Of a DNA stretch of 64,000 nucleotides, positions 33,024 to 41,299 are shown piece after piece. Location of the stretch: NCBI GenBank assembly GCA_002423895.1, contig DIOL01000012.1:183430-247429 (forward strand), read 5' to 3'. Source of the DNA: Bacteroidales bacterium UBA5515 (GTDB lineage: Bacteria > Bacteroidota > Bacteroidia > Bacteroidales > P3). Both the position numbers and the translations under genes were made by a program. Below the pieces are notes generated by a model that made no database searches, was not told the DNA's origin, and saw nothing but the letters and a program-made list of their open reading frames with translations. Position 1 is the stretch's first letter, and the number at the start of each line of letters is the position of its first letter.

Positions 33024-36000
33024 TTATCTCCTTTCACAATGTAAGCAACGCATTGATTCTGCAATTGCATTTAATTTATGGAAACCTAAAACTACTTCTT
33101 CAAATGTTTTCTTCCTTTGATTAGGAGGCAACATATCTTTGTCAAATTGTTTATGATAAACAATTTCATCTTCATCATAAACTTTAGGGATTTCAATTTT
33201 TTGACCTTTGTTCAATAAGCCATTTCCTCCCAAATATAAATCAATGGTGCTGGCAGCTTTTTTACCATCAGCAATTGCACTGATTACATCTTCAGGACCT
33301 CTAACAATATCACCTCCAGCAAATACTCCTTCCATAGTGGTCATCATATTTTCTGGATTAGTAACAAATGTTCCCCATTTTGTTTGACCTATTTCGTTTT
33401 TACCTATAAAAGGTAAATCGGCATATTGACTAACTGCAGGAATTACATAATCAATATCTAACATAAAATTAGAACCTTTCACTTCAACAGATTTTCTTCT
33501 TCCAGAAGAATCAAAGTCAGATAATTCCATTCTAATACATTCAATTGACTTAACTCTTCCATTGCCATCATCAACAAATTGAACTGGAGCAACCAATTCC
33601 ATAATTTCAATACCTTCTTCTTGAGCTTCAACAATTTCTTCAAAATAAGCAGGCATTTGGTCAATTGTTCTACGATAAACAACAATAACTTTTTCTGCTC
33701 CAATTCTCAATGCTGTTCTTGCAGAGTCAATGGCAGTATTTCCACCACCAATAACTGCAACAGTACCATTAAGTCTAAAATTAGGTTCAATGTGAATTTG
33801 TTTAAGGAAAGTAATACCATGAATAACTCCCTTAAGGTTTTCTCCTTTAATATTAATTTTTTGAGGGAATTGAGTCCCTGTTGAAATATAAATTGCTTGA
33901 TAATCTTCTCTTAATTGCTTAAATGAAATATCTTTTCCAATTTCAGTATTTAGAATAATATTTACTCCTTGTTCTTCAATTAAAGAAATTTCATGTTGAA
34001 GAATATCTTTTGGCAAACGATATTCAGGAATACCATAAGCCAAAACTCCTCCTGCTTTTGATTCGGATTCATAAACATCAACATCATAACCAATATTCAC
34101 CAGATAGTGAGCGCAAGTTAAACCTGATGCACCAGCACCAATAACTGCAATCTTCATATTCTTCTTCTTAGGGAAAGTCATTTGAACCTTCCAAGGCATT
34201 TCGTTCTTGAAAGCATAATCAACAACAAAACGTTTTAAATCTCTAATTGCAATTGCTTCATCAACAGTTCTTCTTCTACATTTAGATTCGCAAGGACGAG
34301 TGCAAATTCTTCCGCAAACTGCTGGGAATGGATTTTCCTGCATAATTAAATTATAAGCATCCTGGAATCTACCTGAAGCAATTAATGAAACATATCCAGA
34401 AATATTAATATTTGCAGGACAAGTGTTTTCGCATGGAGAAGTAAACATTGCAGAACAAACACCTGCACGGCAGTGTTTCTTGTTAATATGTTCTTCATAT
34501 TCATTTCTAAAGAAGCGAATTGTAGAAAGAATTGGATTAGGAGCTGTTTGACCTAAACCGCACATTGCTGTTAGTTTGATGGTTTCTCCAATTTCTTCCA
34601 AAAGTTCAATATCACCTTTTTTACCTTGTCCTTGAGTTATCCTTTCAAGAATTTCGAGCATTCTCTTCGTTCCAACTCTACAGGCAACACATTTTCCACA
34701 AGACTCATCACGAATAAAATCCATAAAGAAACGAGCAGTATCAACCATGCAAGTATCTTCGTTCATAACAATAAGACCTCCAGAACCCATAATGGCTCCA
34801 ATCTTATTTAAGGAATCATAATCGGCAGGAGTGTTCAAGTTTTCTTTTGTAACACAACCACCTGAAGGACCTCCAATTTGAGCAGCTTTAAATTGTTTTT
34901 TGTTTGGAATACCTCCACCAATACTGTAAATTATACTTCCAATTGTAGTACCAATTGGAACTTCAATAATTCCAGTATTTACAACATCTCCAGCCAAAGC
35001 AAAAACTTTTGTTCCTGTTGCATTTGGTAATCCAAAACCTGCATACCATTGACCACCATTTCGAACAATCTTTGGAATATTAGCTAAGGTTTCAACATTA
35101 TTGATTATGGTAGGGCGTTTGAAAAGTCCTTGTTGGAATGGGAAAGGAGGTTTTTGTTTTGGTTCACCTCTCTTACCTTCAATTGAAGCAAGTAATGCAG
35201 TTTCTTCTCCACAAACAAATGCACCTGCTCCAATACGAATATCCAAATCAAAACTAAAATCTGTTCCAAAAAGATTTTCTCCCAACAAACCATACTCTCT
35301 GGCTTGATTGAGGGCTTCTTTCAAACGATCAATTGCAATTGGATACTCTGCACGAATATATACATAACCTTGAGAAGCACCAATAGCAAAAGCACTTAAA
35401 ATCATTCCTTCAATAACTGAATGAGGATCACCTTCAATAACACTTCTATCCATAAAAGCACCTGGATCACCTTCATCAGCATTACAAACCATATATTTTA
35501 CATCGCTCTTCTGCATAAAGCCACTTCTTAACTTAACACCAGTTAAGAAACCAGCACCACCTCTACCTCTAAGTCCTGATTTTTCTACTTCAACAATAAC
35601 TTTTTCAGGATCTTTGCTCATTATGGCATTAGCAGCAGCAAGATAACCATCCTTAGCAATGTAAGCATCAATATTGCCAAATTCAATTGCTCCACAATTT
35701 TCCAAAACAAGTTTGGTTTGAAGTTTAAAGAATTCAATATCATCAATGCAAGGAACATAACGTTGAAGAGACTTATCAAAGAAAGTGTATTCTTCACAAA
35801 TTTCTCCATTATCAATATGACGATTAACAATATCTTTCGCCTTTTTGGGATCAAGTTGAGTGTAGAAAATCCTTTCAGGAAGAATTAATGCAACTGGTCC
35901 AACTGCACAAATGCCCATACAACCAGTTTGAATTACATTAACCTGGTCATTAAGACCTAAAATGTTTAGTTCACTTCTAATGGCTTCATCCACTTCTTGA

Positions 36001-36122
36001 CAATTGGAAGAAACACAACCACCTCCACCACAAACCAACACATTAAATTTATATTTTTCATTTTCAGCCAAATATTTTTCCTTAATATCATTTAGCTGTT
36101 TGAGTGTAGTAATTTTTTTCAT
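33024..36122 (-). CDS. hydB: HydB/NuoF-like subunit fused to a GltD-like NAD(P)H flavoprotein
   Basis: The 1032-residue protein joins two enzymes. Residues 1-120 are a thioredoxin-like [2Fe-2S] domain (CGGGGCVSSNC, CMGIC). Residues 140-560 are NuoF: FMN/NADH site GLRGRGGAGFLTG (183-195) and [4Fe-4S] motif ESCGKCVACRVGT with MCGLG (474-523). The usual C-terminal two-cluster ferredoxin is missing. Instead a GltD/NfnB-type module follows: Cys-rich SPCENTCPANI and CGRICTRPCESKC (562-615), FAD site AVIGAGASG (about 659), NADPH-type site VIGGGNTAIDSARTALRIGA with VVYRR, and VFAGGDIVRGPE. The frame is continuous. It lies between hydC (16 bp) and hydA (4 bp). Confidence 0.93.
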   Translation of the reverse strand: MKKITTLKQLNDIKEKYLAENEKYKFNVLVCGGGGCVSSNCQEVDEAIRSELNILGLNDQVNVIQTGCMGICAVGPVALILPERIFYTQLDPKKAKDIVNRHIDNGEICEEYTFFDKSLQRYVPCIDDIEFFKLQTKLVLENCGAIEFGNIDAYIAKDGYLAAANAIMSKDPEKVIVEVEKSGLRGRGGAGFLTGVKLRSGFMQKSDVKYMVCNADEGDPGAFMDRSVIEGDPHSVIEGMILSAFAIGASQGYVYIRAEYPIAIDRLKEALNQAREYGLLGENLFGTDFSFDLDIRIGAGAFVCGEETALLASIEGKRGEPKQKPPFPFQQGLFKRPTIINNVETLANIPKIVRNGGQWYAGFGLPNATGTKVFALAGDVVNTGIIEVPIGTTIGSIIYSIGGGIPNKKQFKAAQIGGPSGGCVTKENLNTPADYDSLNKIGAIMGSGGLIVMNEDTCMVDTARFFMDFIRDESCGKCVACRVGTKRMLEILERITQGQGKKGDIELLEEIGETIKLTAMCGLGQTAPNPILSTIRFFRNEYEEHINKKHCRAGVCSAMFTSPCENTCPANINISGYVSLIASGRFQDAYNLIMQENPFPAVCGRICTRPCESKCRRRTVDEAIAIRDLKRFVVDYAFKNEMPWKVQMTFPKKKNMKIAVIGAGASGLTCAHYLVNIGYDVDVYESESKAGGVLAYGIPEYRLPKDILQHEISLIEEQGVNIILNTEIGKDISFKQLREDYQAIYISTGTQFPQKINIKGENLKGVIHGITFLKQIHIEPNFRLNGTVAVIGGGNTAIDSARTALRIGAEKVIVVYRRTIDQMPAYFEEIVEAQEEGIEIMELVAPVQFVDDGNGRVKSIECIRMELSDFDSSGRRKSVEVKGSNFMLDIDYVIPAVSQYADLPFIGKNEIGQTKWGTFVTNPENMMTTMEGVFAGGDIVRGPEDVISAIADGKKAASTIDLYLGGNGLLNKGQKIEIPKVYDEDEIVYHKQFDKDMLPPNQRKKTFEEVVLGFHKLNAIAESMRCLHCERR

Positions 36123-36138
36123 ATCCTATTCCTCCTAT

Positions 36139-36633
36139 TTAATATTTAGCTAAAATGGACTTAAGCTTATTTGGATTGACGCTCTTATAAACTGTTTTGT
36201 CAATCATCATTGCAGGAGCTAAGCCACAAGCTCCAATGCATCGTGCAATTTCTAAAGTGAATTTGCCATCTTCAGTAGTATCTCCAATTTCAATTGAAAG
36301 TTGTTTTTGCAACTCGTCAACCAGTTTTTTACCTCCCCTAACATAACAGGCAGTTCCCATACAAATTAAAATTGTGTGTTCGCCACGAGGTTTTGTTGAG
36401 AAAAAAGAATAGAAAGAAACAACACCTGAAATTTCGCTTACTGCCATTTTCATTTTTGAAGCAATGAATTCTTGAATTTCAAGAGGCAAGTAGCCATAAA
36501 TTTGTTGAGAAGCATGAAGGATTTGGATTAAATTGCTTGGTTTAGCCTTATACAATTCAATCACGCTCTCAATCTGCTCTAATTTGCTGAGATTAGTACT
36601 TTCACAGCAATTATTTGATTGGATTTCGTTCAT
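36139..36633 (-). CDS. hydC: HydC/NuoE-like [2Fe-2S] subunit
   Basis: This 164-residue first gene of the hydrogenase operon has a helical N-terminus and a thioredoxin-like [2Fe-2S] domain with LICMGTACYVRGG and ARCIGACGLAPAM. It passes electrons between HydB and HydA. A strong AAAGGAGG ribosome-binding site precedes the ATG, a clearer Shine-Dalgarno than most genes here have. HydC, HydB and HydA together form the HydABC complex, which can couple NADH and ferredoxin oxidation to H2 production; coupling is inferred from the family. Confidence 0.93.
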   Translation of the reverse strand: MNEIQSNNCCESTNLSKLEQIESVIELYKAKPSNLIQILHASQQIYGYLPLEIQEFIASKMKMAVSEISGVVSFYSFFSTKPRGEHTILICMGTACYVRGGKKLVDELQKQLSIEIGDTTEDGKFTLEIARCIGACGLAPAMMIDKTVYKSVNPNKLKSILAKY

Positions 36634-37038
36634 AGATGAACCTCCTTTTTTAAAAGAACTTTAAAAAAACTTAAAGTTCAAGGTTAATTATTCTGTTAAT
36701 TGATATATTGTTCTATATTTTTCCTAATATCTATGCTAATCAGAGTCTTATAATTGAGGGCTCAATAATACATTTTTTTATTGATTATAGCAAGAAAATT
36801 AATAAAAAAATAATATGATATAATGTATTTTTACTGAAAAACAGGATTTTAAAAATGTGATAAGTTCTTAAAGTAAATATTCAAAAGAGAAAATAATTAT
36901 TATGAGCCAATAAAGAAATAAGCTCAAAAAGCTTCAATTGATTTGAATTTTTTCTAATAATTCTTCCTAATCAATTAATAATGATAATTGATTATCTGTA
37001 GTTTAACCAATTTAAGAAAGTATTAACAGAGAATAATA
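36634..37038. other. Intergenic region upstream of hydCBA
   Basis: This 405 bp AT-rich stretch holds no ORF that I support. It should contain the hyd promoter, but no clear minus-strand TAnnTTTG box was found. An inverted repeat lies at 36656-36679. Confidence 0.5.
36656..36679. promoter_or_regulatory. Inverted repeat just upstream of the hydC ribosome-binding site
   Basis: GAACTTTAA (36656-36664) and TTAAAGTTC (36671-36679) form a perfect 9 bp dyad with a 6 bp spacer. It may be an operator or an mRNA hairpin. It does not match the Rex consensus TTGTGA-N6-TCACAA. Confidence 0.5.
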
Positions 37039-37506
37039 TTATAATCTTGTTAGGCGATTAATAATTGATTTATGTTGTGGAAATTCTTCTATTAAATCTT
37101 CCCTTTTAGCCAATTCAAAATTTGAAAATGAAAATTCAGGAGAAACAGCACAACTTAATAGAGAAAAACCTTTCTTTGAAGGAATATCGGCAGCAAACCA
37201 AGTGTCAGGTTCAATGGCTAATTGGAACTTATCACCAATTTGAGAAGAAAGAGAATGGGTTTCTAATCTTCCATCCTTGTAAAGCAAATAAATATTTATT
37301 GGCTCTCCAATATGGAAGAACCATACTTCAACAGAACCTAAACGATGAAAAGCAGAAAAATCATCCTTTTCTAATAAATAATAAATTGAACTCATTAAAT
37401 AATTACCATCTTCAGACTTCTTTTCCGAACAAAACACACGCTTAAAGAACCCTCCTTCAGGATGAGGAACTAAACCCAAATTATCAATAACCTCTTTTGC
37501 ATCCAT
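37039..37506 (-). CDS. Cupin superfamily protein (DUF985)
   Basis: The 155-residue protein starts with the family signature GLVPHPEGGFFKRVFCSE. It then has SSIYYLLEKDDFSAFHRL, EVWFFHIGEPI and PDTWFAADIPSKKGFSLLSCAVSPEFSF. This single-domain cupin family binds a sugar-like or metal ligand in related structures; the reaction is unknown. It begins 14 bp after the DUF4184-like gene, probably as one transcript. Confidence 0.88.
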   Translation of the reverse strand: MDAKEVIDNLGLVPHPEGGFFKRVFCSEKKSEDGNYLMSSIYYLLEKDDFSAFHRLGSVEVWFFHIGEPINIYLLYKDGRLETHSLSSQIGDKFQLAIEPDTWFAADIPSKKGFSLLSCAVSPEFSFSNFELAKREDLIEEFPQHKSIINRLTRL

Positions 37507-37520
37507 AGATTAAATATTTT

Positions 37521-38258
37521 TTAATGGTTAAAGTTTTTGTTTTTCCTAATTATTAAAGGAGTTATTATAAGAGATATTAATCCAGAAGAAATTGCTGTAA
37601 CAATTAGGTTTCCATATTGTTTTGGATTTAGACCAAAAATAATTCTAATGCTTATTATCAATAATGAAATTAGTGTAAAAACGAACCAGTAATTTATATT
37701 TGGTTTTTTATATTCTAATGCTTTCTTAGGGAGTTTTATCCCTAAATAAATTATCAATATTCCTCCAAGAATTGTACTCGCATGTTGAATTATTTTAAAA
37801 ATTGGAATATCTAATTGGAAAATCATTAGAGAATTCAATAATGAAGGATTTCTTTGAACAAAATAACCATTGTAGTGAGTGAAACTATCCCAAAAAATAT
37901 GAGAAAAGGTGCCAATAAGAATTGAAATAATAACAATATACCAATTCTTTCTAAAATAGTTATTCCATTTAAAGTTTTTAAAACTCGCTAATCTTAAATA
38001 TAATGATTTAGGCAAATTGTCAATCAATTGATTCTTTACAATATTATGAAATATAAATGCTAATAAAATACTTAAAGTCAAATCAAACCAAAATACACCA
38101 TAAATACTATGGCTGTATTTGCTCATAATTTGCATCCTTAGGAAATATTCGAAATCTGGAATCATACTTCCAATAACAAGCCCAGTAATAGATATCCATT
38201 TCTTAGGCAAATAGAATAAAGGGATTAATATTGATGGATGAGAAAAAGTAAAAGGCAT
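37521..38258 (-). CDS. DUF4184 family membrane protein
   Basis: The 245-residue protein begins MPFTFSHPSILIPLFYLP with GLVIGSMIPDFEYFLRM, the DUF4184 signature with a His and an Asp that recall membrane-bound metal-dependent hydrolases. About six helices are visible, and GTFSHIFWDSFTHYNGYFVQ holds two more His and an Asp. The function is unknown. It is first in a two-gene unit with the cupin. Confidence 0.85.
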   Translation of the reverse strand: MPFTFSHPSILIPLFYLPKKWISITGLVIGSMIPDFEYFLRMQIMSKYSHSIYGVFWFDLTLSILLAFIFHNIVKNQLIDNLPKSLYLRLASFKNFKWNNYFRKNWYIVIISILIGTFSHIFWDSFTHYNGYFVQRNPSLLNSLMIFQLDIPIFKIIQHASTILGGILIIYLGIKLPKKALEYKKPNINYWFVFTLISLLIISIRIIFGLNPKQYGNLIVTAISSGLISLIITPLIIRKNKNFNH

Positions 38259-38299
38259 TTATTGATTTATAAGAGTAATGTTATACAATATTTTATTTG

Positions 38300-38307
38300 C
38301 AAATATA
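38300..38307 (-). promoter_or_regulatory. -7 promoter box for DUF4184/cupin genes
   Basis: Minus-strand TATATTTG lies 42 bp before the start at 38258. Confidence 0.5.
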
Positions 38308-38381
38308 ATAATTTTCTGACATGCAGTATTGTAATTGTTCGTGATTTGCAATCAACTATTTATTTAAAATAGTAATTACTT

Positions 38382-38747
38382 CTACCAAATGTTTTCCTCA
38401 AAATATACTTTATTATTATCAATAGTGTATCTGATTATAATTTCCTTAATTGAATCTTTTGCAATAACCATCAATTTTACTGCATCTTCTTTTTCACCTG
38501 ATTCATCAATATGAGAAACATCCGCTACTACACACACTAAATCAAATACATTATTCAATAAATCTTTATCGGCTTTGTTTAATAAAATATTCAATACTTC
38601 TTGTGAAGTATCATCATTATCTTCTGTTCCAGTAATAGTAATGGCTCTATTTTTATCAATTCCCATACTAAAAGGAGAAAATTCTCCCAATTCTAATAAT
38701 AGAACTTTAATGTATTTTAGAGATTCTTTAATTAAATATTCTTCCAT
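38382..38747 (-). CDS. Hypothetical acidic cytoplasmic protein
   Basis: The protein has 121 residues, no signal peptide and a net acidic composition. The stretch DLVCVVADVSHIDESGEKEDAVKLMVIAKDSIKEIIIRYTIDNNKVYFEENIW reads (in part) like an alternating beta meander. I recognise no family, though small proteins of this kind occur as immunity-like or SMI1-like neighbours. It has its own promoter box. Confidence 0.6.
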   Translation of the reverse strand: MEEYLIKESLKYIKVLLLELGEFSPFSMGIDKNRAITITGTEDNDDTSQEVLNILLNKADKDLLNNVFDLVCVVADVSHIDESGEKEDAVKLMVIAKDSIKEIIIRYTIDNNKVYFEENIW

Positions 38748-38779
38748 GTTATGGTCTTTCTCTTATTATCCGTTTTTTT

Positions 38780-38787
38780 CAAATTTA
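38780..38787 (-). promoter_or_regulatory. -7 promoter box for the gene at 38747
   Basis: Minus-strand TAAATTTG lies 33 bp before the start. Confidence 0.45.
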
Positions 38788-38795
38788 CAAATCCC

Positions 38796-39251
38796 TTAAT
38801 AAGAATAAACATGCAAATTTGTAAGAAACCATTTATTATCAATTAATTTATATTCTAAATAATAACCATCATTGTAATAGACATCCATGTTTTTAATTCT
38901 TTCTATCTTTTTTTTATCATCACCAGTTGTACTTGTCCTATACATTCCTTCTTCGGATTGAAATTCCTTATCTTTAAATTCGCTTATAAACTCCCATGTA
39001 TCTTTTTTCCAATAAAGAATATGATCCTTAATAAAAAAATAAACAGTATTTGTATCCTTTTGGTTTAATATGTCAATTTCATTATAGCAAAAATTACAAT
39101 CTCCTTCAAGAGGAAAAACTATTCGCGACATATGAAATGAACTGTCAGAATAGAATCGTTTACGAAAAACTTCAAAATCTTCCTTTTCGATTTGAGAGTA
39201 TAGAGAAAAGGATAAAATACTCATTAATATAAATATTGTTTCTTTTAACAT
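38796..39251 (-). CDS. Hypothetical secreted protein
   Basis: The protein has 151 residues from ATG 39251, with a signal peptide (MLKETIFILMSILSFSLYSQ). The mature part is charged and aromatic (FRKRFYSDSSFHMSRIVFPLEGDC, then WYFLTN-like end KWFLTNLHVYSY). There is no named family. It is driven by the promoter of repeat copy 2. An ATG at 39320 would place the 25 bp dyad repeat inside the coding region, and the added residues are not signal-like, so 39251 is used. Confidence 0.65.
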   Translation of the reverse strand: MLKETIFILMSILSFSLYSQIEKEDFEVFRKRFYSDSSFHMSRIVFPLEGDCNFCYNEIDILNQKDTNTVYFFIKDHILYWKKDTWEFISEFKDKEFQSEEGMYRTSTTGDDKKKIERIKNMDVYYNDGYYLEYKLIDNKWFLTNLHVYSY

Positions 39252-39284
39252 TTTTGCATTTTTCTTCGTGCGGGATTTATTTGC

Positions 39285-39309
39285 TTTGTAAAGCGACAAA
39301 GTCGATAAG
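39285..39309 (-). repeat. 25 bp repeat with CGAC-TTT-GTCG dyad, copy 2
   Basis: Reverse complement of the word at 3515-3539 with one mismatch. Here it lies in the 5' leader of the small secreted-protein gene. Confidence 0.8.
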
Positions 39310-39349
39310 CAATCTTGCACTATTTTTATTAACTTTTATTTTCAATGCT

Positions 39350-39357
39350 CAAAGGTA
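39350..39357 (-). promoter_or_regulatory. -7 promoter box in repeat copy 2
   Basis: Minus-strand TACCTTTG is the counterpart of 1954-1961. It drives the 39251 gene with a leader of about 95 nt. Confidence 0.6.
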
Positions 39358-39553
39358 AGAATTTATTATTTAATTGAGTTAAATATTCTCTGCTAAATAT
39401 TTCTATTTTTTGATTTTATAGATAGGGCTTTGTTTTCTTATTTGAAAATTATTAGGTCTTAATCTTGAAATTATCCTTTAATAAATCTAATTAATCCTTG
39501 TTTTAATGTAGCTAAATCTTGTTTAGAAAAATTTTAACAGGGAGTTGATGTCG

Positions 39554-39723
39554 GATTCATGGCATGATGTTTTTTAATTCATGCCATGAAATACTCGGAA
39601 TCATGCCATGAATTGGTTGGAATCATGGCATGAAATGAACTAATTCATGGCATGAATTGGAGGAAATCATGGCATGAATTCGAGAAGACAATGCCATTAT
39701 TTGTAGATTAAAACGAAGTTTAA
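39554..39723 (-). repeat. 22 bp-phased ATGSCAT array, inverted copy
   Basis: Seven cores start at 39559, 39581, 39603, 39625, 39647, 39669 and 39691, exactly 22 bp apart. The leader (reverse complement at 39705-39723) is identical to 1588-1606. Read in the leader direction, the central bases are G,C,C,C,G,G,C against G,G,C,C,C,G,C in copy 1, so units 2 and 5 have flipped while most spacer bases are kept. Confidence 0.9.
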
Positions 39724-39996
39724 TTAGATTGATACTTTATGTTTTTAGTTTTATGTCTTATGTTTTCAGTTCTTTATCTCTTTATTTTAGTGAGAAAACT
39801 TATGTAATTTTCTTTATATGGAATTTCTTTGTTTTGAAAGGAGAGTTTTGATATAGAAATCTTATTTCTAAAGTATCTCTTCTTCCTTATTTTGTGTTGG
39901 AATGGTGATTGATAAATACTATTCTTCTTTAAAGGTAATTTAATGTTTTATTTGAGCCTAAATTAATAATTGTATGATTAACATCATTGTTTTTCT

Positions 39997-40004
39997 TATC
40001 TTTG
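39997..40004 (+). promoter_or_regulatory. -7 promoter box for the sugar transporter
   Basis: TATCTTTG lies 25 bp before the start at 40030. Confidence 0.6.
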
Positions 40005-40029
40005 CGACTTGAAAAAACAATAAATTGGT

Positions 40030-41280
40030 ATGAAACAAAAGAATAATGGCTTAATTTTTAGCTTAACAATAATTGGAATTCTTTATTTTATTTTTGGGTT
40101 TATTACTTGGCTCAACAGTGTTTTGATTCCTTTCTTAAAAGAGGCTTGTGAACTTTCAGACTCTCAGGCTTATCTGGTAACCTTTGCTTTCTATATATCA
40201 TATTTTGTGATGGCTTTGCCTTCGTCTTGGGTTTTGAAAAAGACAGGTTTTGCTAAGGGGATGGCTTTGGGACTTATTGTTATGGCTATTGGGTCTTTGG
40301 TTTTTGTACCTGCTGCAAATGAAAGAAGTTATGCTATTTTCTTAGTTGGACTTTTCCTTCAGGGAACTGGACTTGCTCTTTTGCAAACAGCTGCCAATCC
40401 TTATGTAACTATTCTTGGTCCTATTGAATCGGCTGCAAAAAGAATGAGCATAATGGGATTATTTAACAAGGTTGCTGGTATGATTGGTATATTCTGGCTT
40501 TCTAAGGTTTTATTTTCCGATATGACTACTTTGAGTGAACATTTAAAAACGTTAACTGGAAGTGCAAGAGAAATGGAACTTGATTTGCTTGCTCAAAGAA
40601 TTGTTCCTCCTTACATAGGTATTGCTGTTGGATTGGTATTGCTGGCGTTTATGGTTCTAATGGCTAAATTGCCAAAGGTAGAAAATCAAGAAAGTGAATT
40701 TGAGAAAGATCAACATAGAAGTATTTTTAGTTTCTCTTATTTTTGGCTTGGGGTATTGGCTTTGTTTCTTTATGTTGGTGTTGAGGTAATAGCTATTGAC
40801 ACCTTGGGACTTTATGCTCAAAGTCAGGGAGTGTCAAAAGAAATTGCTCCAAGGTTAGGAACGTTTAGTTTGATTGCTCTAACAATAGGTTATATTTTAG
40901 GAATAATTCTTGTGCCTAAGTATATCTCACAAAGCAAAGCTTTAACCTATTGTGCTGCATTGGGTTTTGTTTTTGCAATTTTTGCTTTAACAACTTCAGG
41001 AATTGTTTCAATTGTATTTATTATACTTTTAAGTTTTGCACATTCGTTAATGTGGCCAGGCATTTGGCCTTTGGCAATTGACAAGCTTGGAAAACATACC
41101 CCAGTTGCTTCAGCACTTTTGATAATGGCAATTGCTGGAGGTGCAGTTTTACCTTTAGTTTATGGACATTGGGCAACAGCAATTGGTGATAGACAATTAC
41201 CTTATTTAATACTTATACCTTGTTATATTTACATTGCATATTATTCAATAAAAGGGCACAAGGTAGGAAAGAAAATTTAA
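40030..41280 (+). CDS. Sugar MFS transporter (FucP/GluP type)
   Basis: This 416-residue inner-membrane symporter has 12 predicted helices. The opening FGFITWLNSVLIPFLKEAC, ALPSSWVLKKTGFAKGM, and QGTGLALLQTAANPYVTILGP are typical of the fucose/glucose-galactose:H+ branch. It would import a hexose; the specific sugar cannot be read from the sequence. It is followed 19 bp later by clpX and may be co-transcribed. It has its own promoter, about 300 bp from the inverted array. Confidence 0.9.
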   Translation: MKQKNNGLIFSLTIIGILYFIFGFITWLNSVLIPFLKEACELSDSQAYLVTFAFYISYFVMALPSSWVLKKTGFAKGMALGLIVMAIGSLVFVPAANERSYAIFLVGLFLQGTGLALLQTAANPYVTILGPIESAAKRMSIMGLFNKVAGMIGIFWLSKVLFSDMTTLSEHLKTLTGSAREMELDLLAQRIVPPYIGIAVGLVLLAFMVLMAKLPKVENQESEFEKDQHRSIFSFSYFWLGVLALFLYVGVEVIAIDTLGLYAQSQGVSKEIAPRLGTFSLIALTIGYILGIILVPKYISQSKALTYCAALGFVFAIFALTTSGIVSIVFIILLSFAHSLMWPGIWPLAIDKLGKHTPVASALLIMAIAGGAVLPLVYGHWATAIGDRQLPYLILIPCYIYIAYYSIKGHKVGKKI

Positions 41281-41299
41281 TAAAAAGAAAAAACTATAT

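Larger units (their letters stand above)
39320..39790 (-). repeat. Copy 2 of the ~470 bp dispersed repeat, inverted
   Basis: Diverged reverse complement of about 1522-1995, with leader, seven-unit array, AT-rich stretch and TACCTTTG promoter in the same order. Limits are approximate. Confidence 0.85.

Noticed and set aside
33579..33884. Plus-strand ORFs inside hydB and similar antisense frames elsewhere
   Set aside because: Asn/Ser/Phe-rich shadow translations of conserved genes on the other strand.
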